Below are positions 38,448-49,830 of a stretch of DNA of 64,000 nt, piece after piece (positions within the stretch are counted from its first letter, which is position 1; each line of letters begins with the position of its first letter). The position numbers and the translations under genes are program-made. The notes under the pieces were generated by a model. It was not told the DNA's origin, did not search any database, and was given only the letters and a program-made list of their open reading frames with translations. Source of the stretch: Opisthorchis felineus (taxonomy: Eukaryota; Platyhelminthes; Trematoda; Opisthorchiida; Opisthorchiidae); contig SJOL01006476.1 of NCBI GenBank assembly GCA_004794785.1, positions 737,434-801,433 on the forward strand, in the 5' to 3' direction.

Positions 38448-40394
38448 CACTACGGTCGTCCCAAAACTTTATATGGCTTCTTGGTTCAGTGGGTAGTCAC
38501 CGTGTTAACCAGAGTGGTCCTCACTCTTATCTGTATGTTTTCAAACCAAACAGTAGAACTCAACTTGCATGCCAGCATACATTATTTTTGGAAGCTGATT
38601 CAACGAAAGCACATAATATCTATAAGAGGTCATAACATCGTTTCTAGTATTTCGCCACCAAAAGACTCTCGCATTTACAAATCCGTGATCAGGTGTAAGC
38701 TGCAGAGTGCCAGGTCTTTTATCTTATAGAGGGTATCGCTCGTAAGCAATCCATCATTCCCAAGCAGTCGACGTGTTTTTTTCATTTTCTCGCAGGTTGT
38801 CCTTCGATGCTGGCTACCAGACAGTGTTTATAACAGGATTGAAGCATGGATTAATTTATCTCCTCTTTTATTAAAATATTACATTTGTTTTGCACACCAC
38901 TCACCCTTTCACAGAACTGATACCCTCTCGTTATATTAAACTGGATCGATTGAATGTTATGGTAAAACTGCCCATCTTGTAACAGACATCAACATGTTTA
39001 TTTATTCATGAGAAATTATAACAGGTGTCCGCTTTCGGACAAGTGGATTGCCCCGCCCCTCGGGGATTAATCTTTTAATGTAGTTAAAAAAAACAGAAAT
39101 GTACAGATTTGTTCGCAGTGGGATCAGTTGTTGAAGGTCCCATCGCCACATGTAGTAAAACTGGCTCGATACGTGTGATGGTGAATAAATGAGTAATTTA
39201 TATGCATATTTTTGTTTTCACAAGCTATGTTAGTTGAAAATTACGTAAATTGCCATTGGGTAACTCTTCTTCTGTCTGCTGGAGTTGGAAGTGAATTTTG
39301 CGTACACACAAAATCAATTTTGTCTTAGTCTACTTCGCATTAATACCGTTGAGGGGCATCCTCAAAATTTCCGGTTGTGTAAATGTTCTTTGCCCGCAAG
39401 ATTGCGCTCACAGAGTGTTAGATGGAAAACTCTCACGAGAAATAAAACCGCTAATATCCTACTGCACCCGTCAGAACTTACCCCTGAAATCCTGCTGGCA
39501 TTAGCTGTAGTCATATTTGTATTCGCTCAAAAATTTCAGTGGCTGTGGACGTGCAATGCTGGCAAAGGAAGTTCACTCTCTGCTCTAGCTGTAAGCAGCA
39601 GTCCTGTAAAAAATGCTGACAAATCTAACCAGCCTGGGTAATATCCACACGCCACGGGTTTTGGAATGAATCGACCTCAGGAGGAGGGCAAAAAGTATGA
39701 TAGGGGAGTATCGGTGAGTTCAACGAAGATCAAAAGCCCGTCTCCCTTCTCAGCGAGAGAATTTCGAACTCATTCAGAAAGTAGACTGTCATTTTTGTTG
39801 CGCCGCTCGTGTTCCTCAGATTTTTCATGGCACAACTGAGCAAGTGCAAATCGGCAAGACGGTGACCTTAGGTGCCGGTCACACCTACACTGTGCATGAA
39901 TCAGAGTTTATGAAATAAAAGCTAGATTAATTAAGCTCTAGTATTGGTAGACCTCTAAAAACTAACTGAACCAGTTACCCCCATCCACAGAAAATCATGC
40001 GGTACTTGATGCACTGAGGTCGTTAGAGAGAGTAATTGGCAGTGAGGAACATAAGCTCGCAACTTTCTGAGTGACATTTGGCTTTACTCTTGCCTCATTA
40101 TACACGTTATATGTTTGTCTCTCACCAGGAATGCTTCATGAAGCTAAATAAAATCGATCTGGATAATGTCAGTCACCTCAAATTTCCTACTCCTAGCATC
40201 CATAACACCTGCTAAAACAGCTTCGATTCAGGCATAATTAATATGCGTGTGGTTCAGTCTAATCAGCTGTGAATATTTTGCTCAGGACCGATTGTACGCT
40301 TAACGCGTAATTCGGTGGAGCAATACCAGTAATTTCGGCGTTGATCAGCTGCATACATCCCACGTAATAATCTGGTTGACGTTTGTTTTTAATC

Positions 40395-40500
40395 AACTGG
40401 AGCCAATCTATCATGAGAAGTCGGGAAGCACCGTATTTCATCTTTATTGGGAATAATAACCAGTACGCATCTCACGAAATTCCACTGGGTTCAGAAGGAA
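40395..40500 (-). mobile_element. Family B SINE, 3' part, copy B8
   Basis: The minus strand reads GAGATGCGTACTG, a lost core (GTTATTA), TTCC…AAGAT, intact GAAA, then a deletion of stem III before TACGGTGCTT. All six stem I pairs of the family can still form, counting G-U pairs, which supports the fold. It faces the plus copy at 40592 head-to-head. Confidence 0.72.
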
Positions 40501-40591
40501 CGGGGAATAAGTTTATGTAATTAGTGAATCTTCCGTTGTCACTAAGAAAACAGTCAACACGTGACCAATGATCTGGTTTCCGCGACTGAAG

Positions 40592-40830
40592 CTGGAGTGA
40601 CGCTACATCCTGTCTAAGTGGGAGGTAATCGCAACGCTAATGATTCGCTCGAGGTCGAACGGTTAGGTATTCAAACTACTAGTCGGGAGGTCGCTAGTTT
40701 GAAACTCTCCGAGTTTCCTCAGATGCGCACTGGCGATCATCTCAATAGGAACGAAGCAGCTGTACAGCGCTTTTGGGCGTTTCAGTGTAGATTTGCTCCA
40801 CTTGCAGTACGAAATCTCAGTTGAAAAATT
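40592..40830 (+). mobile_element. Family B SINE copy B6
   Basis: Long copy: leader (GAGTGACGCTACATCCTGTC), tRNA-like head (GAGGTCGAACGGTTAGGTA), B box relic (GCTAGTTTGAAAC), hammerhead (40725-40770) and tail (TTTCAGTGTAGATTTGCTCC). Stem III (GCAGCTGT) and the cleavage A are intact; the core reads GCGATCA and GAAA reads GAAG. Confidence 0.82.
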
Positions 40831-42802
40831 CCAAACTCTGCTTGCACTTTAGTAGGAGTGTTTTTACCTGTTTGAAAACCAAAACCGTAAAGAGGAATCA
40901 TTCTCAACTCGTAAGTAGTGGTCCCACATCTGGGCGCGTACTTAGCAGTTTGATCAACCGGAAGGGAACGTTCCTTTTTAACTTAAGTGGCCTCTTAGTA
41001 CCTTACTAAACTCATACTTTACTATCTATTCCACTGCTTTTACTTTATTCGGGATATAAATACCCCTTTGGTGTTGCCAATCACAACACTTGGTGTAGAT
41101 GATATATCCGTAAACTTTCAAGTTTCCACATTTTCAATAGAGTTTTACAGTAATGCAGAGTTGAACAGATTCCGGAATGAAATCTTTTCTGATCTCAGCG
41201 GCAATGTAAAGACTTATTTTTTTAATCAAGCAGAAGTAAAAAGATGCACCCGATAGATCGACAAATATATGAACCAAAAAGGTTGACAGCTTTAACTCTG
41301 AAGGCAAGCTGATTGTCTACATTAGGGCCCTTTGTGCGCGGTGGCACAAGGTGACGAGAGTAAAATACCGTGAAGAACTAGGTAAACGATGACGATTTTG
41401 TGGAGCAAGAATCTGGATGACCTTCTACATTCACCCAGGTGGTAAGCAGGCTTGACACGCCTTGTGGTAGACTAGGCGAGTTTCAGGGTTTTCCTTACCT
41501 TTTCGATTTTTGTGCAGTCAAGTTACTTATATAACGCTGCATATAATCACCGACGCTTCCGAACAAATACGAATCCATCACAACGCAACCAGAAGGCATT
41601 AAACTCAGTTATCAGGTGTATGCGAGTAAGTATCTTCTCATCTCACTCACACCTCACGAGTTCAAGTGCATAATCCTTACTCGTTGCGTAGATTGTCCGC
41701 ATTAGCTCTACCGTGTTAGGCTATGCATCAGGTTAACGCTGTTCGTTTTAGGAGATACTGGTTCGTTATTTTTTGTCGGAATTGAGTACTTAGCCAATCC
41801 AAAGCGTAATCCATCGGCAGTACCTCGCCAAATTTAGCTGGATAGTTTACCTATGGAGAAAATTATCTAACTATACAAATATTTCTATCGCCAAAGATAG
41901 GAAATCATTCTGAGCTGGACAGTTTTCATGTACAAAATGCTTTGCTGTTCAGTTGGTGCAACATTCTACCCGACACTTTGGTGTGTTTCTGGTTTTGAAC
42001 ATTGGAACGTTTGGAATCATGGACCCCCATTCCGAGACCCAACTATTGTCATCGTCGTCGCCTTTAACCTAGGAGTCAGTCCTCATTTTATCACTTTGCA
42101 GACCGGCGACAACAGTACTACTAACGTAAGGTTGCACATTAACACTAGTTTTCTTGCATCACGTTCAATGCTATGCTTCTTGGGACGCTGACATTCTCTT
42201 TTGTAAGAATCCACTGGTTAGAGTTTTTGTGTAGTGAAAGAATCGTCCAGTCCCGTGTTAAAAATAGCACGGCTACAAGTGCCAACCTTTTTGGAGGTCT
42301 TTCAAAAAGAGGGACTTTTAGATTTTTCCTTATAATACTTGCTGCACCAAAACTAGTTTTTTCAGCCCATTTGTCCATCCAGCGATCTACCGTGTTCGTG
42401 AGAAATTGAACTCTTGTAATCATGTTCTCATTAACCTATCGTTTCCTATATGGTATTGCACTTTGTATTCCGGATATTTTTTGACGAGGAAACAGGCGCC
42501 GGATAAGATAACCGTAGCAAAACGAATTAACAAAACTAAGGCTCCTGACTGCTTCAAAATACAGTAAAATATTTACGAACCAAGCTAGGCGGTTGTAGGT
42601 TTCCTTTAGGAATAGATCACGAGGTTGTTCGTATTAGAGGGCCTACAAGGTACATGTCCATTAGAACAAGGGCCACAAATGGACATTACGCATGTTTCTT
42701 ATTTCAAGTTGTTTTCTAACTGGATGTTTGATCCAAGAAATATAAAATCTAACAGGGCTGTAAATGGCTATTTTGACCATCGAATTTACATATAAAGTTG
42801 TA

Positions 42803-42880
42803 AAATAAATAAGTAAATAAATAAATAATAAATAATAAATAATAAATAAATAAATAAATAAATAAATAAATTAAATAAAC
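42803..42880. repeat. (AAAT)n/(AAT)n low-complexity tract
   Basis: About 75 bases of AAAT and AAT units; the plus strand could resemble the tail of a retroposed element, but no element body is recognisable upstream. Confidence 0.9.
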
Positions 42881-45800
42881 TTATTAACTGTAGGTTAAAA
42901 AACGCACTGTACATTACCATGTGTCCCAGCTTTATCCTTGAGTGGAACAAACCTTTGTTGAACAAGCTCTTTTATCGACGAGATGACGCACACTTTGGTC
43001 CCCATTTCCTAATCTTATAACACCTTAATTCATGATAGTGTTCACTGTTCAAGAACGTCTAAATATGTGTGCATCCGAAATCTTCTGATTACTCTCTCTG
43101 TCTGATTCTGGCAAAATCTTCTGATGAAGAAGAGTTTCATGGATTGGCGGTTAGTAAAATCATCTTATCTTTATAGGACAGGTTAGGCGTTTAATTCAAT
43201 TAGCGTTCAACTATAAACCTTTAATCATCATCCTTTAGTGGCTCATATCGGATTAGCTAAAGTCAATCTACCTAGATTTATCTGAGAGTTTCGCACAAAA
43301 TTGCTTTAGCCACTAGTATCGTGGTAATTTGTTTGCGCCGCACCTCATTCAGCAAAAACAAAGGGCTCTGGCCTAAAGTACATGTGGTCCACCCTGAAGA
43401 GTTAATCCACTATTGGGTTTCGTCTTGATTTAGACCAAGCAAAAATCATCTGTTTACTGTTCAGTTTCCCCCTAACATTGCTAGTCCAGCGGGTCTACAT
43501 TATTCCTTTGAATATACGCCTTGCTGGACTTCCTCATCCGAAGGGGTGCTATTTATACGGATACCATCTAAACAGTTTCTGACTTTATGATGCTTCTCAC
43601 TTGGTGGTTTTTTATACTCAGACCATTATCTCAGTAATTTGCTAATTTCATGTGTCATAACTAAAATCGCTACTTCTGTGGTACTAGGGATTACGAGGAT
43701 ACCAATCTCCGAAACAAAATCATGTGGTTGTTGTATGCCCAATTAATGAAGAGAATGAACCACTCGATCGTTTCCTATTAATATGCTTTATGAGACATCC
43801 AAAAACCGATCTAAGAGTCTTTAATTGTCGTCATATCTCAACCCATCGTTACTGTTTAAGTGATTCTTTGGAATGAGTTGAGAATTCTGCGACAAACTTA
43901 AATTATGAGCAGAACGGTTACTTCTTGGTTATTTTCTGGAGAACTCTGAAAATGCTGTATTCTCAGTTAATCAAAGTGACCACACGCGAAACATTCTGAA
44001 TGCTGCGAGAGAAATTTTTCTGAGTGTGTGGATCGGAAACGATATTGGATGTAACGTATAAATTATATGTCATTCCAGCTAACCACTAAGATTACGCGTA
44101 ACTAGGTGCAGCAATGATTTGTCTTCAGTGGTATTTGATGAAGCTCGATGCTAAAAGACAAATTCTGCAATGGAAACGGATGGTGTTTTGATCTAGATAT
44201 AAATTTTCACTAGTGTTCTGCAAATGGTGCTATGACATTATAGAGGAAGGAATTGCAACCTGCGAAGTTTTCCTCCTTCAAAGCATAACTTCTCTAACAT
44301 TATCGCTCGCTGTGTCAGGTGTGCCACCCAAGAACCATATCACTGCCCAAAATCCATCGCAGAATGGTCGTGGTTAATAAATGTCACTTGATCTTAGCGA
44401 CATTTTACGAATGTACATTTGGTGCGTAACACATGCACACATTTGTAATTCAGCATAGTTTAACGCTAACTTGACATCGCAACGCAATCTCTTTTTGTAT
44501 CTCCCCGTGAAGATTCGACATATGCATAAGCCTGAAACCGTAAACATGTATGAGTTGGGATGGTCGGAAGGCTGAATCCGAAGCAACATTAGGTTAAATG
44601 CTTGGTGGAAGTTGCACTGTCTTGGGTCAAGTCAAGGAATACGGTACTAGGACGGTGCAGGTGGACTTATATCTTCTCCCATTTAATGAGAGTGCGGTCA
44701 AAACAATTAAGCCGTGTTACGTGAACAGAGCCTTTGAACATACAACTCAGTCTTATGAAATCTGATGGTGTGCTGTACCCAGGAGGTACGTCTGAACTGA
44801 ATATTCACTAGAATTTTCTTAGCCAGGTATACGGTTAGATTACCCTCCTGGTGAGATAGTACTAACATCATTGAAAGATTTGCGTTCAAAGGCTTGATTC
44901 AAGTTGTCTAATTAGTTTGAGGCTGAGGTTATTATTCAGGAGACACTACAAGACTAATTTATTAAACTTGCTGATCTTGGTCATCTGTCTGACCCCAGAC
45001 ACTGTAATCCCCTAATAAACGTCCGTTACGAGTCGCGTTCCTGTGGTTTTCAACTTGGACGTTCCTAGGCAGATCGGCGTCGGTTCGCTTAGCTCTCATT
45101 TACGGGTTGACAACAAGATGTCGAGAGAGATATCGTTGATCAAAAAGTGTTCTTAGTCCCATGAAAGGTTTTTTTGTTTATATAGTAAACAGATGCGGGG
45201 ACCAAAATTCAGTAAATAAATAAACTTGATAATATTAAAGTTACTTGCCATCATTATTCAATGTAGACTCAAGAATATGGATTTAGCTCTGCAGTATTAC
45301 GATGTAGATTAATGAATGTGGAAAGTTGAAAAAGGGGCATCGGTAACTAGTATGGTCATAGTTAAATAAGGAATTTTTGTTCTTTCATCTAATTTTGTAA
45401 CCCTAGTAATCAAATCTGCCTAGCAAATGTCTTCACTACTCCGTTTACGAACCTTTAGGGAATACCGGTCCGTAGTACGTGCCAAAATGTTCTGCCTTTA
45501 GCTGATGACATTCCGCCGTTGGGACGATCAGCAAACTTATACACCACAGCAGCGAAATTATCAAGGTCCACCATCCAGCGCCCGACGGAATGAATTAGCT
45601 AATGAGACTGATGATCTGACTTAGCCGTCTACACGCTGCATCTGTCTGTTCGATCATGCCGATGACCGATCGTATTTGTTACCGTTAAATTTGGAACTCA
45701 GGACGAAATTATGGTGGCTATTCCTGGCCAACTTGTATGATATTTAACTACAAACGGAACAGTGCGGATCCGGGCCTCCCTAGAGGCTCGTGAAATGCTC

Positions 45801-47941
45801 CGTTGATGATTCACAACAGGGGGAAAATCGTCTTATAAGTTTACAGTCAGCCCAATTGGAGGCTATAACCTCAGATGTAACATGGAAATATCCACACGAA
45901 AAATTTAAATGTGTGAATTAGGTTGCATCAGTCTGGTGAATTTCCGCTCCATACAAACTGGTCTGCCTAATAGTTGAACTCACGTGGCAGTATGCAGGTC
46001 CAAGTGTCCATACCAATAATTTCAATAGCAAAACTCACTTATAGATAATCGTCGGTTATTGTTATTGTTGGCAAAACGACATTTTTGTGGACTGGTGCAG
46101 TTAGGTAAAGTTTAATAAGATGGAAAATCTGACAGGTAGCCTTGATTTTGGCATAAAAATTGCAAATGGTGAAACAATGGTAAAAAGAAAGGCGCATGAG
46201 GTGAACAGCAAAGGTTAAAATAGAACCCGGAAATTAAAAAGTGGACGTTGGTGGTTTTGAGAGGGACGGGATTATAACCTGTCAGTTAAGATGCGGTTTT
46301 GGCGTACACATCAATAATTTGTGCTAAGTGACAGTATATTTGCAAAACCCGCCCAGTGATAATTTTAAAGAGAGTTACGGGGAATGATGCACAAGGGTTG
46401 ATGGTTGTATTATGGCTGTTAGGAGTGACATAATTCATCGCCGGGAGTGTGACCCCGTTTGGGCCCTTGTAATGTAACTTGTGACAAAACCCCTATGGAT
46501 ATAAATTTTCATTTTTACCCAAATATAGCAGAGGGTTATAATATGGCCCCGTAAATTTCCATATCTTTCACGGTCAAAGAAAGCCCCTATAGAAACAGGT
46601 TAGATTACCAAACAAAAGTATTATGGGATTGATAGTTTGTAAATGAGTTCGAAATCATAATCCGACTAGATGATGGTGCGAACAAAAATCTGCGGCTTAC
46701 ACGCAACAATGTATTGGATTTTTTTAAGGTTCCCTGTCCAGGAAAAACTCATGCACTGGTCAGAACAAGCCCAAGCTAAAGTTTTGCATTCGGTTAATTT
46801 TAAGACTTGAAAAATCAATGGGATCTCAAAATTCCTTCGTGAGTTCACATTTGTGAAATTGATTATTGGAGGATTTGACTTAAGTAGTTGACGGCATACT
46901 TTCGAGTGCACAAGAACAATAGTAATTCGTTCAAACAACAAGCTGTAAACCTAACAGCCACCCAAACCGTAAAAACTGGTTGGAAGTTTTACCAAACAAA
47001 AGGAAAACTTTTCTGATTAGCTTGCTCCAATATGGGTTCTAGCGGTTGAACTGATGCGAAAAAAGCTCTGAGTGAGCATTGGGCAGCGGGACGACAAACT
47101 TCTGAGGGTTATTTTAATTAAACTCATTCCGAGCGTGCACCGAAGAACGAATTAGGCTAAATGTAACCCATTTCTACGAGTATTCATTCATATGCTCAGG
47201 CAGGACTTCGATTTCTGGCTGTATGACTATACTGCTGTGCAACAGGATCCGCAAACTTTATGGATTCTGCTGCACCGTGGAGTTAAGCATGGCAATCGAA
47301 AACAAGAAAAAGGACTTGTCAGATAACTCGTCATTTTCATGGTACTCCGAATACATTCGTATCAAATCCCAGCAATATACTTTAACGCCGATAGTAAAAG
47401 TAGTAGGTTAAACCTACTCTTATTGCAGGCATAAACACAACTTGATTCCGAATATATTGGAAAATTCCAAGCCCCTTTCTTGGTAGTTTATAGACTGGTC
47501 TAAATGACTGGTGGCTAGTCAGACAGAAGTATTCCGAGGGTTCGTTGTAAAGTCACCTATTTGTACACAATAAGCAGACCGTTTGGCCAACGATCACAGC
47601 ATAAATTATCTTCGGGGACAATCAGAAAGTTCGTTAATCTACAAAGACAATTATGTTCACCTTTTCCAAGAGGGTTAAATCTCGCGCGAAACTAGGTACT
47701 TTTTAGTTCACGTAGATGAACTGGTGTGATTGCATTTCCTTAGTGACTATTGCGACTTATGTTGTCACTCTAAACAACAGACAGCAATTGCCGTTCATTT
47801 CCGAAATCCTATGATCCCACCGAGTTTCTCAAAGATAAGTGTGATGAATACTTTCCGCAAAATGTTTGATCAAGTGTAGACAGTTGTTTGGTTGTATGTT
47901 GGATTTGCCACTAAGAGCACTTTAACAGTCAAATTACTTAC

Positions 47942-48775
47942 CCGCTTTTTTGCCGTGGACCTCTTTTCATCTCTTTGAACATCACATTCCCCCGGTGGTC
48001 GTTTGCCCCATATTCTATAGACAATGGCCACGTATGTTCCTGTTATCACAGTCAAAGGGATTGCATACTGGAATAGCAGTAAGGTCAATCCATAGGCAAA
48101 CTCAAGTGGAGAACTGAGGAAATCAGGCAGCTCTTCATACGGACGGGTACCGTTTATTGATAAAATACTCCACCTGTCCGACGCTGTAAAATTTGAGTAA
48201 TTCTCAGGTGTCCTTGGCCAGATTTCTTGACAGTATGTCTTTCCCATGGGTCCAATGACAACATGACATACAAATAAGCAAGGTAGTGGTATTGTCATTG
48301 CACATAGCCATATCCCAAGCACAATTATTCGAGCTCCGAAAGACGACAATTTTCGTCGCCGCCAGATCGGACATTTGATAGCTGTAAGTCTATCCAATGA
48401 CAGTACGACATGGGTGAACGCACAAAGGGATACAACCAAACCTTGTGCATAATTAACAACCCGACATAGAGCTTCACCAAAGGGCCAGTAGATCAATAGA
48501 AAATCTGAGACGAGGGTAAACGGGGCACAAAGCACCACATGTAACAAGTCTGCGACACTCAGATTTAGTAAAAACGTGCACGTGGCCGAATGTCCGGTAA
48601 TTTGGGGTTTTCGTCCATTATATGTAGAAGAACGATTTTTCCAACATAGCCTGTGTGTGGTTAGAAGAATTATCACAGCAATATTCCCAAAGATGGCTAT
48701 GGCAACAAGAATGCTTACGAGTATGCTTATGACAAACTTAGCAAACAGAGGTAAATCCGGTGGCTTGAAATTCAT
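47942..48775 (-). CDS. Class A neuropeptide-type GPCR, coding exon 1 (TM1-TM5)
   Basis: 278 codons, ending exactly at the GTAAGT donor. TM1 holds G-N31 (N1.50). TM2 holds LSVAD76LL (D2.50). Cys104 and Cys182 are placed for the loop disulphide. The DRY motif reads D128-R129-L130. Trp156 is W4.50. TM5 holds Pro240 (P5.50) and Tyr248 (Y5.58). Loop 2 has three N-glycosylation sequons (N192, N195, N208). Intracellular loop 1 (about residues 40-65) is long for the class, with basic and polar residues. Loop 3 is short and basic before the splice. This pattern is that of a plasma-membrane receptor for a neuropeptide coupling to G proteins; the ligand cannot be named. The N-terminus before TM1 is very short, and the ATG follows a splice-acceptor-like CCACAG by two bases, so an upstream exon or a trans-splice acceptor is possible. 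Reading through the donor would add 23 non-GPCR residues. Confidence 0.92.
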
Positions 48776-49289
48776 AACTGTGGAACAGAATTTCGCAAAA
48801 CCACTGAGTGATTGTCAAAAACCTGTTCTGGGAATTAGGATGCACCTTGCGAACGAACGTCTACCAAACGTGTGGAAGTTTGACTTGGCCAATCGGCAAA
48901 GGAATCGAGAAATTCATTTGATTGGCGCTTTTACGAAAGAGAATAAAATGTTCATGAAGTCTCTGAACACAGAGATTTCTTTTGTACTCCAGATTTTATC
49001 AGCGTGAAACCTTTGTTCCTCTATTCTGTAGGGCCTCCTCTCCGGTGCGGCTACCGTTCAAAAACCTAGCCCACCCTCCCGCTGATCGTGTTGCCATTCA
49101 ATAGCCCGATAACATTCAACTAGAACTAAGTGTTTCTACAGATTTTATCGCACAGAAAAAAGTTACTTTTAGGGTACTGAACTGGTAGGGGATAATTCCT
49201 CATACAAATTATGTTGTGTGAATCCCACGAAGTAACACTAAGATAGAGTAACTTCTGATAACAGCTCAAAAACTTTACTAGAGATTTCA
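48776..49289. other. 5' flank of the receptor gene
   Basis: An acceptor-like TTCTGTTCCACAG on the minus strand ends two bases before the ATG. No promoter element is recognisable. A 143-codon plus-strand frame (48576-49007) is mostly antisense to exon 1 and is not a gene. Confidence 0.45.
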
Positions 49290-49500
49290 TCCTTTAAGTG
49301 AAGTTACTCTATGCTGGGAAGCTGAGAAGCACCGTACAACTGTTTCATCCTTATTGGGAATCATCTCACAAAAATCCAGGTAGTCTCGAACCCACGATTT
49401 CCCGGCTGGTGGTTTGAAATCTTAACCATTCAGTCAAGATTGGCTGATCAACATTGTGTTTGGCTTGTGCTTTTACAGGATATGGTGCCACTCATCATCC
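49290..49500 (-). mobile_element. Family B SINE copy B7
   Basis: Full-length-like copy: leader, tRNA-like head (GACTGAATGGTTAAGATTTC), B box (GTGGGTTCGAGAC), hammerhead (49327-49375) and tail (CTTCTCAGCTTCCCAGCATAG). Stem II (TTCC…GGAT), GAAA, stem III (ACAG with TTGT), the cleavage A and the 3' strand of stem I are intact. Only the first two core bases are changed (GAGATGA for CTGATGA) and the 5' strand of stem I is altered. It is the clearest view of the family ribozyme. Confidence 0.88.
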
Positions 49501-49607
49501 AATCACGGAATGCAATTCACATGGTTACGTGTTTTTACTGACTGCTTGAGCAGTTGTTTCTCATACGAAAGTTTGGCTCATCTGACGAATTTAATTCCTC
49601 CTGTTTA

Positions 49608-49830
49608 AGTGCGAGATAATCACGCTGCTAATCAGCCGCTTGTGATCGAACGGTTAAGTTTTCAGACTACTAGGCGGAAGATCGCGGGTTCGGGATTCCC
49701 TGGCGTTCCATAACAGGCGTACTGCAGATGTTGCTCAGTAGGGATGGAACAGCCGCACAGCGCTTCCCGGCTTTCAGCATAGACTGCCTTCACGTACAGG
49801 GCGAAATCCTCATGGGAACGCTCAGTCTCC
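49608..49830 (+). mobile_element. Family B SINE copy B13, head-to-head with B7
   Basis: Leader 'AGTGCGAGATAATCACGCTGC', tRNA-like head (GTGATCGAACGGTTAAGTT), B box relic (CGCGGGTTCGGGAT), hammerhead (49718-49763) with core CAGATGT and GGAA, and tail 'CCCGGCTTTCAGCATAGACT'. About 110 bases separate its 5' end from that of the minus-strand copy. Confidence 0.85.

Larger units (their letters stand above)
23973..47941 (-). other. 24-kb intron of the GPCR gene
   Basis: The donor is GTAAGT (47941 down to 47936) and the acceptor is polypyrimidine-CAG ending at 23973. The length is 23,969 bases, phase 0. It lies between TM5/loop 3 and TM6. It holds copies of families A, B and C, an RTE LINE fragment and microsatellites, listed separately. 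The remaining stretches hold only motif-free frames (the longest are 137 codons at 34488-34901 and 118 codons at 39285-39641). I recognise no nested gene. Small extra exons in between cannot be excluded, but the two coding exons join without any missing receptor segment. Confidence 0.85.

Noticed and set aside
42803..42880. AAAT tract as a possible CRISPR-like or regulatory array
   Set aside because: Simple low-complexity slippage tract without spacers.
48576..49007. 143-codon plus-strand frame
   Set aside because: Mostly antisense to GPCR exon 1 and without any domain.
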